Positions 1 to 8,799 of a stretch of 64,000 bases of DNA are shown here, one piece after another. The notes under the pieces were generated by a model. The model saw nothing but the letters and a program-made list of their open reading frames with translations. It ran no database searches and was not told the origin of the DNA. Position 1 is the stretch's first letter, and each line of letters starts with the position of its first letter. This DNA is from Actinoplanes flavus. Lineage in GTDB: Bacteria > Actinomycetota > Actinomycetes > Mycobacteriales > Micromonosporaceae. The position numbers and the translations under genes were made by a program. The DNA is taken from assembly GCF_017592555.1 (NCBI RefSeq), contig NZ_JAGFNS010000019.1, forward strand, positions 1 to 64,000, written 5' to 3'.

Positions 1-190
1 CGTGCTGACCGAAGGCCCACCCGGCACCTTCAGCCTTGCGCCAGTCTCAACCGCCAGCCCTACCCATCAGGGCACCTAACCCCGCCCCAGCAGCAAAACA
101 GTCAAAAGCTCACGGAACACCCTCTGAGACAGCACTGGGAGCCAGCTGGATCTTGGGGAGCTGCTTCGGGGGGACTGTGGTGGGGACGGG

Positions 191-760
191 TCAGGCGTTG
201 TTGAGGGCGGGGAGGATGCGGCCGGAACCGTAGGAGGTGCCGGCCCGGTCGCGTTCCAGCCAGCCCGACTCGACCAGCATGCGGCGGACCGCGGCAACGT
301 CGTCGGCGGCCGCCGCGATGCGGTGGTTCACCTCGGACTCGGTCAGGACGCCGTCGACGGCGAGGAAGCGGGCGAACAACTCGGCCGCCTGCTGGTAGCG
401 GTCGCTCAGGGTGGGCGGCAGGCTGGTCAGCCGGCCGTGCGAGAAGAACGGTTTGAGCTGTGGGTACTCCCGCAGGAGCGGGGCGATCGGCTGGGCCCGG
501 TCGAGCGCCTGGGCGGCCTCGCGCAACACGTCGGCCACGGCGCGGTAGATGCCGTCGCCGGTGCCGGTGGCGACGCCCGCGCCGACCAGCCGGCCGAGCA
601 GCTCGCCCACCTCCGGTTTCGGCAGATCCAGGTGGATGGACATCTCGGCGATGGTGCAGCCGTCCCGGCCGTGCCGGACCAGTTCGGCGAAGGCCCGCAA
701 CCGGGCCGGGTGGGACAGCAGCAGGAGAAGCCCGGAGGCGTGCGCGGCGGGTACGGACAT
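191..760 (-). CDS. HTH / DUF2087 transcriptional regulator
   Basis: Small predicted DNA-binding protein of about 189 residues. The N-terminal half (about residues 15-85) looks like a winged helix with a DLPKPEVGELLGRL-type recognition segment. The C-terminal 70 residues match the DUF2087 pattern (LPPTLSDRYQQ, then a helical segment ending SGWLERDRAGTSY). In known proteins this pairing is an ArsR-like HTH plus DUF2087, of unknown ligand. I chose the ATG at 760 because the winged helix starts just after it and GGTGAGGGG lies directly upstream. An ATG at 808 is possible but lacks a ribosome-binding site. It is a single-gene unit, and the sequence does not show its target. Confidence 0.7.
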   Translation of the reverse strand: MSVPAAHASGLLLLLSHPARLRAFAELVRHGRDGCTIAEMSIHLDLPKPEVGELLGRLVGAGVATGTGDGIYRAVADVLREAAQALDRAQPIAPLLREYPQLKPFFSHGRLTSLPPTLSDRYQQAAELFARFLAVDGVLTESEVNHRIAAAADDVAAVRRMLVESGWLERDRAGTSYGSGRILPALNNA

Positions 761-959
761 CCCCTCACCGTAGGCACGGCCGGAACCGCCGGCACCCGAA
801 TTTCTCATTGACTTATCTCGATCACTGGGCGAGGCTGTGGCCACAGCACGCCGCCGGAGCCACGCGGCGCGGACGCATGGGCAGCTTCCGCGATTCCCCC
901 GCAGGCAGACCTGTCGCGCCGACGCGTGACAGTCCCGAGCTCAGGAGTGCTGAGTTCAC

Positions 960-2063
960 ATGCTTACATCCGTACGCATAAGGTTTTTGATCAGTGCCGT
1001 GGTGGCGGCCCTGGCCGCCTCGCTCGCGGCCCTCGCCGTGCAGACCGGCCCCGCCGCCGCGCACGGCAACGTCACCGGCCCGGCGTCGCGCAACTACGGC
1101 TGTTTCGAGCGATGGGGTTCGGACTTCCAGAACCCGGCCATGGCCACCCAGGATCCGATGTGCTGGCAGGCCTGGCAGGCCAACCCGAACGCCATGTGGA
1201 ACTGGAACGGCCTCTACCGGGAGGGTGTCGCCGGCCAGCACGAGACCGCCATCCCGGACGGCCAGCTGTGCAGCGCCGGGCACACCGAGAGCGGCCGGTA
1301 CAACGCCATGGACGCGATCGGCGACTGGAAGGCCACGTCGATCGGCAACTCGTTCACGGTCAAGCTGTTCGACGGGGCGCGGCACGGCGCCGACTACATC
1401 CGGGTCTACGTGACCAGAGCCGGCTTCAATCCGGTGACCACCGCCCTCAAGTGGTCCGATCTGCAACTGCTCACCACGGTGCCGAACACACCGGCGGCAC
1501 AGTGGACGCACCAGCTGACCAACGGCGTCCAGATCGACATCCCGGCCAGCGTGTCCGGGCGGTCCGGGCGGGCCATGCTCTACACCATCTGGCAGGCCAG
1601 CCACTCGGACCAGTCGTACTACTTCTGCAGTGACGTGAACTTCGGCGGCGCCACCAGTTCGCCGTCGACGTCGCCGTCCAGCTCGCCGTCGACGTCGCCG
1701 TCGGCCTCGGTGTCCCCGTCGGTCTCGCCGTCGGTGTCGCCGAGCACCTCGAACCCGCCGGTGACCGGCTCGTGCGCCGCCACCCACACGGTGACGTCGC
1801 AGTGGTCGGGCGGCTACCAGGGTGAGGTCAAGGTGACCGCGGGCGGCTCCGCGGTGAAGGGCTGGACCGTGACGCTGACCTACCCGGGCACGTCACCGAT
1901 CCAGCAGGTCTGGAGCGCGAGCCTGACCACCAACGGCAGCACGGCCGTGGCGACGAACGCGTCGTACAACGGCAACCTGGCCGCCGGCGGAAGCACGACG
2001 TTCGGCTTCCTCGGCTCGGGCACGGCGGTCACGCCGACGCTCACCTGCGCGGCCACCACCTGA
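960..2063 (+). CDS. Secreted AA10 lytic polysaccharide monooxygenase with CBM2
   Basis: Copper enzyme that oxidatively cleaves crystalline cellulose and/or chitin outside the cell. A signal peptide (residues 1-34, cut after PAAA) exposes His35, the first ligand of the copper histidine brace; His142 in RHGADY is the likely second. The catalytic domain spans about 35-225 and resembles the Streptomyces coelicolor LpmO10B type (SRNYGC, DPMCWQAW, MWNWNGLY and SSDQSYYFC-like segments) more than the strictly C1-cellulose type. A Ser/Pro linker (about 227-262) leads to a C-terminal CBM2 (about 265-367, bounded by cysteines). AGGAG at 943-947 precedes the ATG. No CebR-like box is visible upstream, but one lies 40 bp downstream. 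Confidence 0.93.
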   Translation: MLTSVRIRFLISAVVAALAASLAALAVQTGPAAAHGNVTGPASRNYGCFERWGSDFQNPAMATQDPMCWQAWQANPNAMWNWNGLYREGVAGQHETAIPDGQLCSAGHTESGRYNAMDAIGDWKATSIGNSFTVKLFDGARHGADYIRVYVTRAGFNPVTTALKWSDLQLLTTVPNTPAAQWTHQLTNGVQIDIPASVSGRSGRAMLYTIWQASHSDQSYYFCSDVNFGGATSSPSTSPSSSPSTSPSASVSPSVSPSVSPSTSNPPVTGSCAATHTVTSQWSGGYQGEVKVTAGGSAVKGWTVTLTYPGTSPIQQVWSASLTTNGSTAVATNASYNGNLAAGGSTTFGFLGSGTAVTPTLTCAATT

Positions 2064-2103
2064 CCCTATGCATCGGCATTCATCTTTGTTACAGTGCCGT
2101 CAA

Positions 2104-2117
2104 TGGGAGCGCTCCCA
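2104..2117. promoter_or_regulatory. Orphan CebR-like operator
   Basis: Perfect 14-bp palindrome TGGGAGCGCTCCCA. This is the established binding site of CebR/CelR LacI-family repressors of cellulose-utilisation genes in actinobacteria. It is not in front of an intact gene. About 50 bp further on, a GGAGG (2150-2154) and a GTG at 2169 open a short frame beginning V-V-R-L-R-P-R that stops after a few dozen codons, as if the start of a lost secreted enzyme had been cut off. Two similar 12-bp boxes occur at 19737 and 20009. Confidence 0.75.
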
Positions 2118-2238
2118 ATGATCTGACCGTCCCCCCGTCCCCCAGAAACGGAGGCAGGCAACACCCGCGTGGTTCGGCTCCGTCCACGTACGTGCTGTGA
2201 CTCCACGACGGGAAGCGCGGGCGCCCCACCCGCTCCCG

Positions 2239-2962
2239 TCACCGCCGCCAGGCCGTCAGCAGTTCCTCCGGCCCGAAGGCGGCATGCAACCCCGCCGCGG
2301 TCACCCCACCGCGGCTGATCGCCAGCAGCGGCACCGGTTCGTCGGTGACGGCGGCCCGGTGCCGCTGCAACGCGAGCAGATCGTCCTCGTCGAAGGCGGA
2401 CCGTTCCAGCCACTTGACCGACCCGAGGAAGTGCGGTTCCCGGGCGAGCGGCTCCCGGTCGGCGCCGACGACGTCGATTCCCACGCTGTTCGACCTGGTC
2501 CCGTAGGCCCCGACCACGGGCACCGAGGGCAGGAGTCCGGCCGGCAGCAGCCGGGCCAGCGACTCCCGCAGCAGCGGCTCGACCGCCCGCCCTCGCCAGC
2601 TCGCCCAGCCGGTCCGAACCCGTTCGAGGGTGATGTCCCCGCGGAGCCGCTCGATCTCCGGCAGGTACGGCCGCACGAAGGTCGGCCAGAACCGCAGGTA
2701 CGGGTCGGTGACCCGGTAACGCCGCTCCTTCGTGGGCCGGGTGGAGACCGGGAGCTCGGCGGCGAGGAAGTCCCCGAGATCGGCGTCCGGGCGTCACGCG
2801 GCACCGATCAGCGGCAGGCCACCGGTCACCAGGGCGGCGTCGAACGCCTCGGCGGGCGCGAGGCCGAGCATGTCACCGACCTCGGCCAGGGCTCAGCGGC
2901 CCGAGCACCATCTCGCGGCCACGCTGGTGGAACGGCCGCCCGTACGGCCCCAGCGATACCAT
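2239..2962 (-). pseudogene. Remnant of AAA-type ATPase with DUF234 C-terminus
   Basis: Decayed gene. The longest open piece (2239-2676, 145 codons) carries the DUF234-like end (ERVRTGWASWRGRAVEPLL, VGAYGTRSNSVGIDVVGAD, FLGSVKWLERS) seen at the C-terminus of archaeal-type AAA ATPases (DUF234 family). Upstream, the same protein can be followed through frames that no longer connect. A segment beginning GPYGRPFHQRG breaks at an extra base after LSP, where the frame with AEVGDMLGLAPAEAFDAAL continues. That frame ends at a TGA after GLPLIGAA, and a large internal deletion then joins DFLAAEL to PVSTRPTKERRYRV. The N-terminal Walker region is missing. I see no intact replacement in the window. Confidence 0.7.
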
Positions 2963-2989
2963 CGCGCCCGATAGTGTTCGGGAGGCGCG

Positions 2990-3730
2990 ATGACACCTCA
3001 GGTGGCGGTGTGCGGGCCGGCGGAGTGCACGCCCGGCGAGGCGGATCAGGCACGGCGGGTCGGGGAGCTGCTCGCCGAGGCGGGGGCGGTGGTCCTCTGC
3101 GGGGGCGGGGCCGGGGTGATGGCCGCCGTCGCGGCCGGGGCGCGGTCCCGGGGCGGGCTGGTCGTCGGGGTGTGGTCCGGAGACAGCCGGGCCGGGGCCT
3201 CGCCGGACCTGTCGGCGACCGTGGTCACCGGGATGGGGCAGGCCCGCAACGCGATCCTCGTCCGGAGCGCGGACGCCCTGATCAGCGTCGGCGGCTCGTG
3301 GGGCACGCTGAGCGAGATCGCCCTCGGCATGCGCCGCGGCGACCTGCCGGTGATCGCGCTCGGCGGCTGGCGGATCCACGGGGCGGACGGCACACCCGTG
3401 CCGGGCATCCACCACACCGGCACTCCGGAGGCCGCCGTCGAGCACGCGCTGCGGCGGCACCGGGACGACACGGTCGAGGACTGGGTCTCCGAGGAGAACC
3501 TGGTGCGGTTCCTGGCGGAGCTGAGCCGCCTCATCGGGTACGACTTCGACCACCTCGACGAGGCGGCGCTGGCCGCCGGCTCCCCGCTGCGGTACCCGTT
3601 GACGGGCAGCCCACCACTGGAGGTGGAGCTGTCCCGGGAGCCGGGCGGCAGCGTCGTCGACATCCGGGTGTCGGGCCGGATCGATCCGCTCCTCAAGGCT
3701 CGTGTCGAGACCATGTTCTCGCTGCTGTGA
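2990..3730 (+). CDS. SLOG/LOG-type Rossmann protein (TIGR00725-like)
   Basis: Cytoplasmic protein of 246 residues. Residues 1-160 form a SLOG (lysine-decarboxylase-like, TIGR00725) fold: VAVCGPAECT at the N-terminus, a glycine-rich VVLCGGGAGVMAAVAAGA loop, and GGSWGTLSEIALG, the counterpart of the PGGxGTxxE motif. In related proteins this fold binds nucleotides or cleaves nucleoside monophosphates, but the substrate of this subgroup is unknown. About 85 further residues at the C-terminus, ending in a beta-rich segment, are not part of the core fold. GGGAGG at 2980-2985 supports the ATG. It appears to be monocistronic. Confidence 0.75.
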   Translation: MTPQVAVCGPAECTPGEADQARRVGELLAEAGAVVLCGGGAGVMAAVAAGARSRGGLVVGVWSGDSRAGASPDLSATVVTGMGQARNAILVRSADALISVGGSWGTLSEIALGMRRGDLPVIALGGWRIHGADGTPVPGIHHTGTPEAAVEHALRRHRDDTVEDWVSEENLVRFLAELSRLIGYDFDHLDEAALAAGSPLRYPLTGSPPLEVELSREPGGSVVDIRVSGRIDPLLKARVETMFSLL

Positions 3731-3878
3731 GTGACCACCGATCTCAGCCCGGCGGGCGCGGCACAGGCGGGAGTGGGCAGCGGATCGCGGCTCTGTCGTA
3801 CGAGATCATGATTTTGAAGAGCGTGAGCGGAGCAGCCCGGCGGGATCTTCGGCGGGGTCCCGGCGTCCTCGTCGACCT

Positions 3879-3919
3879 ACCGGCGGGCGGGGCGCGACGG
3901 TGAGCCGCCGCCCGCCGGT
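3879..3919 (-). terminator. Terminator hairpin of the pca operon
   Basis: Inverted repeat with two perfect 12-bp arms, ACCGGCGGGCGG (3879-3890) and CCGCCCGCCGGT (3908-3919), and a 17-nt loop. It starts 6 bp beyond the stop codon of pcaJ. There is no long T-run, which is usual for actinobacterial hairpins. Confidence 0.65.
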
Positions 3920-3924
3920 GGGGC

Positions 3925-4551
3925 TCAGGGCGCCAGCAGGGGCACGTCGAGGCGGGTGGCCAGCTCCTCGACGGTGAGACCGTGGGTTTCGCGGACACGG
4001 ACGCCGCCGGGGGTGATCAGGAAGGTGGCGACGTCGGTGTAGACGCGGGTGACGCAGGCCTTGCCGGTGAGCGGATACGTGCAGGCCGGGACCAGTTTCG
4101 GCGCTCCGGTCCTGGTGAAGAGGGTCATCATCACCCAGACCTCCTTGGCGCCGACCGCGAGGTCCATGGCGCCGCCGACCGCCGGGATGGCGTCCGGCGC
4201 GCCGGTGTGCCAGTTGGCCAGGTCGCCGTCGGCGGACACCTGGAAGGCGCCCATCACGCAGACGTCGAGGTGGCCGCCGCGCATCATGGCGAAGCTGTCG
4301 GCGTGGTGGAAGTAGGCGGCGCCGGGCAGTTCGGCGACCGGCTGCTTGCCCGCGTTGGTGAGGTCCACGTCGGCCTCCTCGGCGGGCACCACCTCGCCCA
4401 TGCCGAGCATGCCGTTCTCGGTGTGCAGGACGACGCCGCTGTCCGGTTTCAAATAGCGGGCGATCGACGTGGGCTGGCCGATGCCGAGGTTGACGTAGGC
4501 GCCCTCGGGGATGTCCGCCGCGATGACCTGGGCGAGCTCATCGATCTTCAA
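3925..4551 (-). CDS. pcaJ: 3-oxoadipate CoA-transferase subunit B
   Basis: Beta subunit (208 residues) of the enzyme that moves CoA from succinyl-CoA to 3-oxoadipate, the penultimate step of the beta-ketoadipate pathway. It shows the family start region (AYVNLGIGQPTSIARYL) and the ENGMLGMG segment that holds the catalytic glutamate. The C-terminal domain is intact (TPGGVRVRETHGLTVEELA). The start is a TTG at 4551 within TTGA, overlapping the stop of pcaI, so the two subunits should be translationally coupled in equal amounts. It is the last gene of the operon, followed by a hairpin. The exact acid (3-oxoadipate rather than acetoacetate) is inferred from the neighbouring pca genes. Confidence 0.9.
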   Translation of the reverse strand: MKIDELAQVIAADIPEGAYVNLGIGQPTSIARYLKPDSGVVLHTENGMLGMGEVVPAEEADVDLTNAGKQPVAELPGAAYFHHADSFAMMRGGHLDVCVMGAFQVSADGDLANWHTGAPDAIPAVGGAMDLAVGAKEVWVMMTLFTRTGAPKLVPACTYPLTGKACVTRVYTDVATFLITPGGVRVRETHGLTVEELATRLDVPLLAP

Positions 4552-5210
4552 GGGGCCACCTCCACGAGACGGTTCACGTAGATGGAGGGGGTCACGATGT
4601 GCTCCGGGTCGAGTTCGCCGATCTCGACGATCCGCGACACCTGGGCGATGGTCAGTTTCGCGGCGGTCGCCATCACCGGGCCGAAGTTGCGGGCCGTCTT
4701 GCGGTAGACCAGGTTGCCGAGCCGGTCGGCGACGTGCGCGCGGATCAGGGCGACGTCGCCGTGGATCGGGTACTCCAGCACGTACTCGCGGCCGTCGATG
4801 ACCCGGGTCTCCCGGCCCTCGGCGATCGGGGTGCCGACGCCGGTCGGGCAGTAGAAGGCGCCGATCCCGGCGCCGGCCGCGCGCATCCGCTCGGCCAGGT
4901 TGCCCTGCGGAACCAGCTCCAGCTCGATCTTCCCGGCCCGGTACATGCTGTCGAAGTGCCAGGAGTCCGCTTGCCGCGGGAAGGAGCAGACCATTTTCCG
5001 TACGCGTCCCGCGGCGATCAGCGCGGCGAGGCCGGTGTCGCCGTTCCCGGCGTTGTTGCTGACGATGGTGAGGTCGCCGGCGCCGTGCTCGATCAGCGCG
5101 TCGATCAGCTCGACCGGCATCCCGGCCATGCCGAACCCGCCGACGAGGACCGTGTCGGAGTCGTTGATCTCCTGGACCGCGGTGAGCGCGTCGGTCACCT
5201 GAGTCTTCAC
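4548..5210 (-). CDS. pcaI: 3-oxoadipate CoA-transferase subunit A
   Basis: Alpha subunit (220 residues) of the same heterodimeric CoA-transferase. The glycine-rich signature GGFGMAGMPVELIDALI is near residues 24-40, followed by SNNAGNGDTGLAALI and the conserved GNLAERMRAAGAGIGAFYCPTG run. Its ATG overlaps the stop of pcaF by four bases (ATGA) and its stop overlaps the start of pcaJ, so it sits in a tightly coupled pcaF-I-J block. Confidence 0.92.
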   Translation of the reverse strand: MKTQVTDALTAVQEINDSDTVLVGGFGMAGMPVELIDALIEHGAGDLTIVSNNAGNGDTGLAALIAAGRVRKMVCSFPRQADSWHFDSMYRAGKIELELVPQGNLAERMRAAGAGIGAFYCPTGVGTPIAEGRETRVIDGREYVLEYPIHGDVALIRAHVADRLGNLVYRKTARNFGPVMATAAKLTIAQVSRIVEIGELDPEHIVTPSIYVNRLVEVAP

Positions 5211-6385
5211 CGGTTGCAGTTCTCCAGGACGACGGCGAGGGCCTGGCCCACGCCGATGCAGATGGCCGCGACGCCCCAGCGCTGGTCGCGTTCACGCAGC
5301 ACGTGGGCGAGGGTGCCGAGGATACGGGCGCCGGACGCGCCGAGCGGGTGGCCGATGGCGATGGCGCCGCCGCGGGTGTTGACGATCTCCGGGTCGATAC
5401 CCCAAGCGTCGACGCAGGCCAGCGACTGGACGGCGAACGCCTCGTTGAGCTCGACCGCACCGACGTCGGACCAGCCGATGCCGGCCTGCCGCAGTGCCTT
5501 CTCGGCGGCCTGGACCGGGGCGAACCCGAAGTCCTGCGGGTCGAGGGCGTACGCGCCGCGGCCGGCGATCCGGGCGATCGGGTCGAAGCCGATGTGGAAG
5601 GCGGCGGCCGCGGTGCCGAGCAGCACGGCCCCGGCGCCGTCGTTGAGCGGTGACGCGTTCCCGGCGGTGATGGTCCCGTCGGTCCGGAACGACGGCTTGA
5701 GGCTCGCGAGCTTCTCGGGGCTGCTGTCGGCCCGGATGCCCTCGTCCTTCACGAGGTCGCCGACCGGCACCGTCAGGTCCTGGTAGAAGCCCTCCGCCCA
5801 GGCCTTGGCCGCCAGGACGTGGGAGCGGGCCGCGAACGCGTCCTGCCGCTCGCGGGAGATGCCGTACTTCTCCCCCAGCTGCTCGTTGCACTCGCCCAGC
5901 GAGATCGTCCACTCGGCCGGCATCCTCGGGTTGACCAGGCGCCAGCCGAGCGTGGTGGAGACCGCCTCCAGGTGGCCGGCCGGGAAGGCGCGGGACGGCT
6001 TCGGCAGCACCCACGGGGCCCGGGTCATCGACTCGACGCCGCCGATCACCACGATCTCGGCGTCCCCGGAGGCGATCGCCCGGGAGCCGATGATCGCGGC
6101 GTCCAGGCTGGAGCCGCAGAGCCGGTTCACCGTCGACGCCGGGACGCTGGTGGGCAGGCCGGCCAGCAGCACCGCCATCCGGCCGACGTTGCGGTTGTCC
6201 TCGCCGGCGCCGTTGGCGTTGCCCCAGTACACGTCGTCGATGCGGCCGGGGTCCAGGCCGGGCGCCTTGGCGAGCAGGCCGGTCAGGGCGGTGGCGGCCA
6301 GGTCGTCGGGGCGCACGTCGGCGAGGGCGCCGGAGTAGCGGCCGAACGGGGTACGGGTGGCGGCGTAGACGAACGAATCGGTCAC
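5207..6385 (-). CDS. pcaF: 3-oxoadipyl-CoA thiolase
   Basis: Thiolase (392 residues) that cleaves 3-oxoadipyl-CoA with CoA to succinyl-CoA and acetyl-CoA, the last step of the pathway. Catalytic Cys90 is in VNRLCGSSLDAA. The C-terminal active-site motifs GHPLGASGAR and CIGVGQ are present, as is NEAFA. Length is normal for the family. The family alone does not separate 3-oxoadipyl-CoA from acetoacetyl-CoA thiolases; the assignment rests on overlap with pcaDC upstream and pcaI downstream. Confidence 0.93.
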   Translation of the reverse strand: MTDSFVYAATRTPFGRYSGALADVRPDDLAATALTGLLAKAPGLDPGRIDDVYWGNANGAGEDNRNVGRMAVLLAGLPTSVPASTVNRLCGSSLDAAIIGSRAIASGDAEIVVIGGVESMTRAPWVLPKPSRAFPAGHLEAVSTTLGWRLVNPRMPAEWTISLGECNEQLGEKYGISRERQDAFAARSHVLAAKAWAEGFYQDLTVPVGDLVKDEGIRADSSPEKLASLKPSFRTDGTITAGNASPLNDGAGAVLLGTAAAAFHIGFDPIARIAGRGAYALDPQDFGFAPVQAAEKALRQAGIGWSDVGAVELNEAFAVQSLACVDAWGIDPEIVNTRGGAIAIGHPLGASGARILGTLAHVLRERDQRWGVAAICIGVGQALAVVLENCNR

Positions 6386-7506
6386 TGGTGCTGCTCCTCG
6401 TCGAGCTCGGTCAGGACGCGCTGGGCGATCCGGAAGGCGGTGTTGGCGGCGGGAACGCCACAGTAGATCGCGGTCTGCAGGATCAGTTCCTTGATCTCGT
6501 CGTCGGACAGGCCGTTGGTGCGGGCCGCCCGTACGTGCATGGCCAGCTCCTCATGGTGTCCGAGAGCGATCAGGGCGGTCAGGGTGATCAGCGAACGGTC
6601 CCGCCGGTGCAGGCCGGGGCGGGTCCAGATCTCGGCCCACGCGTACCGGGTGATCATGTCCTGGAAGTCGCGGGTGAACGCGGTGGTCCCGGCGGTGGCC
6701 CGGTCCACGTGCGCCGGCCCGAGCACCTCCCGCCGGACCGTGACGCCGGCGGCGCGCAGTTCGTCGAAGTGCTGGTCGAGCAGGGTGGCGACGACCTCGG
6801 GCGCCTCGGCGGGGGCCAGGTGGGCGACGTCGTCGAGGACCACCAGGCGGCCGTGCAGGACGCCGCCGGCGATGGCGGCCAGGCTGTCGACCGGGGTCGG
6901 CTTGTCGTGCCCGCCGGCCACCGCCAGCACCGGGGCCGCGATCTCGGCGAGCCGGTCACGGACGTCGAACTCGGCCAGCGCCTCGCACGCCCGCGCGTAA
7001 CTGTCGGCGTGGGTGGCCCGCAGCGCCTCGATGAGCGGTTCGCCGTCGGCGAACCCGGGCGCGAACCAGCGCTCCCGCGAGCCGGCGACCACCGACTCGA
7101 TGCCCTCGGCCCGGACCAGTTTCGCCCGGTCGTGCCACAGCGGCGCGTCGCCGATCTTGGCGCCGGTGCAGAGCAGCGCGGCCGCGGTCACCCGCTCGGG
7201 CGCGTCGAGCAGCAGTTGCAGCCCGACCGCGCCGCCGATCGAGTCGCCGGCGTAGCCGAACGCCTCCCCCGGCCGGATCCGCTCGGCCAGCGCCAGCACC
7301 TCCCGGGCCAGGTCGGCGATCGTGTAGGGCCCGGTCGCCGGGGCGCTGCGGCCATGGCCGGGCAGGTCCCAGCCGACCACGTGGTAGTGGCCGTAGAGCC
7401 GCCCGGCGCAGCGGGCCCACAGCGTCTCGGCGGTGGTTCCCACCGACGGCCCGAGCAGCAGCAACGGCCTGCCGGGCGCGTCGGTGAAAATGGTCGCGGT
7501 CAGCAA
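6382..7506 (-). CDS. pcaL: Fused 3-oxoadipate enol-lactonase / 4-carboxymuconolactone decarboxylase
   Basis: Bifunctional enzyme of 374 residues, as known in Streptomyces and Rhodococcus (PcaL, or PcaDC). Residues 1-250 are an alpha/beta-hydrolase: nucleophile Ser in GDSIGGAVG, Asp in AGGHDKPT, His in DVAHLAP. Residues about 260-374 are a carboxymuconolactone decarboxylase domain (HHEELAMHVRAARTNGLS, LQTAIYCGVPAANTAF). Together they decarboxylate 4-carboxymuconolactone and open the enol-lactone to 3-oxoadipate. The start is a TTG at 7506 with GAGAGGGA just upstream; it overlaps the end of pcaB by a few bases. No ATG is available near the start of homology. Confidence 0.92.
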   Translation of the reverse strand: MLTATIFTDAPGRPLLLLGPSVGTTAETLWARCAGRLYGHYHVVGWDLPGHGRSAPATGPYTIADLAREVLALAERIRPGEAFGYAGDSIGGAVGLQLLLDAPERVTAAALLCTGAKIGDAPLWHDRAKLVRAEGIESVVAGSRERWFAPGFADGEPLIEALRATHADSYARACEALAEFDVRDRLAEIAAPVLAVAGGHDKPTPVDSLAAIAGGVLHGRLVVLDDVAHLAPAEAPEVVATLLDQHFDELRAAGVTVRREVLGPAHVDRATAGTTAFTRDFQDMITRYAWAEIWTRPGLHRRDRSLITLTALIALGHHEELAMHVRAARTNGLSDDEIKELILQTAIYCGVPAANTAFRIAQRVLTELDEEQHQ

Positions 7507-8735
7507 TCTGGTCCCTCTCCGCGCTTGTTCAGGGGTACGGCGGACGCGCGCGCGACCGCGGCGTCGATGATCCGGCCGGTGGCGCCCGGGTAGGGCTCGC
7601 CGGAGGCCGCGCCCGGGTTGATCGACCGCTGTTCGGCGTCGATGCCGGGCCGGGCGGCGGCCAGGTTCGCGGTCATCCAGGCGGTCTCCACCTGGAGCCC
7701 GGCCAGCAGCTCGGCGGTCTGCGAGCCGGCCGTCACGGTGCGGCGGGCCAGCGTGCGCAGGGTGGCCCATTCGACGTGCCAGCCGCCGTCCGGCCGCTCG
7801 TCGACGGCGGCGGCCGCGCCCGCGTGCACCGTCGCGGCCAGCGGCGGCGCGGCCAGCGCGGCCCGTTTGACCAGGACGGACAGCACCGGATTCTGCTTGT
7901 TCGGCATGGCCGACGAGCCACCGCGCCCGGCGACCGTGCCCTCGGACAGTTCGTGGATCTCCGGCCGGGCACCGGCGAGCACGTCGTTGGCGATCCGCCC
8001 CCACGCGTCGGTGCAGGTCACCAGCGCGTCGGCGAGGCCGGTGAGCGGGGCCCGGGCGGTGTGCCAGGGGTCGCGGACCGGCAGGCCGAGGGTTTCCGCG
8101 GTGGTCTCGATCAGGTCGGCGACCACCAGCGGGGAACCGGCCAGGGCGACCGGCGCGGCCAGGCTGCCGACCGCGCCACCGACCTGCAACGGCAGGTCCG
8201 AGGCGGCGGTCAGGCGGTCCCGGGCGTCGAGCACGCCGGTCAGCCAGCCGGCGGCTTTGAGACCGAAGGTGATCGGTACGGCATGCTGCGTCAGCGTCCG
8301 GCCGGCCATCGGGGTGTCCCGGTGCTCGCCGGCCAGCCGGGACAGGACCGCGGCCTGGGCGGCCAGGTCGTCGCCGATCCGGTCGGCGGCGTCGCGCAGG
8401 CACAGCACCAGCCCGGTGTCCACCACGTCCTGGCTGGTGAGGCCCCGGTGCAGCCAGGACGCGGCGGCCGGGTTGCGGGCTCCGAGCCGTTCGCGGAGCA
8501 GTTCGAGCAGCGGGATGAGCGGATTGCCGCCGGACTCGGCGCCGGCCGCCACCGCCGCCGTGTCGTCCGGGCCGATCAGCCCGTCCAGGTCGTCGTGGGC
8601 GTCCGGGGAGGCGACGCCGTGCAGCACGAGCGCGGCCAGCCAGGCGGCCTCGACACGGACCATGGCCGCACACACGGCCGTGTCCGTGAAGATGTCGCCG
8701 GCCCGCTCGTCTCCGGGCCACAACAGATCGCTCAC
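7500..8735 (-). CDS. pcaB: 3-carboxy-cis,cis-muconate cycloisomerase
   Basis: Member of the fumarase/aspartase superfamily (411 residues) that lactonises 3-carboxymuconate to 4-carboxymuconolactone. The superfamily signature is GRGGSSAMPNKQNPV in the middle of the protein. TSQDVVDTGLVL and RTLTQHAVPITFG are the other conserved blocks. The GTG at 8735 is preferred: GAGGGG lies about 6 bases upstream and homology starts there (SDLLWPGDERAGDIF). It lies 64 bp after pcaG in the same operon. Confidence 0.92.
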   Translation of the reverse strand: MSDLLWPGDERAGDIFTDTAVCAAMVRVEAAWLAALVLHGVASPDAHDDLDGLIGPDDTAAVAAGAESGGNPLIPLLELLRERLGARNPAAASWLHRGLTSQDVVDTGLVLCLRDAADRIGDDLAAQAAVLSRLAGEHRDTPMAGRTLTQHAVPITFGLKAAGWLTGVLDARDRLTAASDLPLQVGGAVGSLAAPVALAGSPLVVADLIETTAETLGLPVRDPWHTARAPLTGLADALVTCTDAWGRIANDVLAGARPEIHELSEGTVAGRGGSSAMPNKQNPVLSVLVKRAALAAPPLAATVHAGAAAAVDERPDGGWHVEWATLRTLARRTVTAGSQTAELLAGLQVETAWMTANLAAARPGIDAEQRSINPGAASGEPYPGATGRIIDAAVARASAVPLNKRGEGPDC

Positions 8736-8799
8736 CGCGTACCCCTCAAGGTTTGCTCCTCGCCACCGAGTGCCCGGAACGCGCGGCACGAACCGTGCG

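Noticed and set aside
2..79. Open frame entering from the left edge (26 codons ending TAA), possible 3' end of a gene
   Set aside because: It is too short and without recognisable similarity. The sequence to 190 shows no other sign of a gene end.
1650..1770. Tandem repeats in the LPMO gene as a microsatellite
   Set aside because: They are a normal Ser/Pro linker of a secreted multi-domain enzyme, not an independent repeat element.
3731..3878. Short minus-strand frame upstream of the terminator (FKIMISYDRAAIR)
   Set aside because: It has no start signal or homology; it is probably spacer between converging genes.
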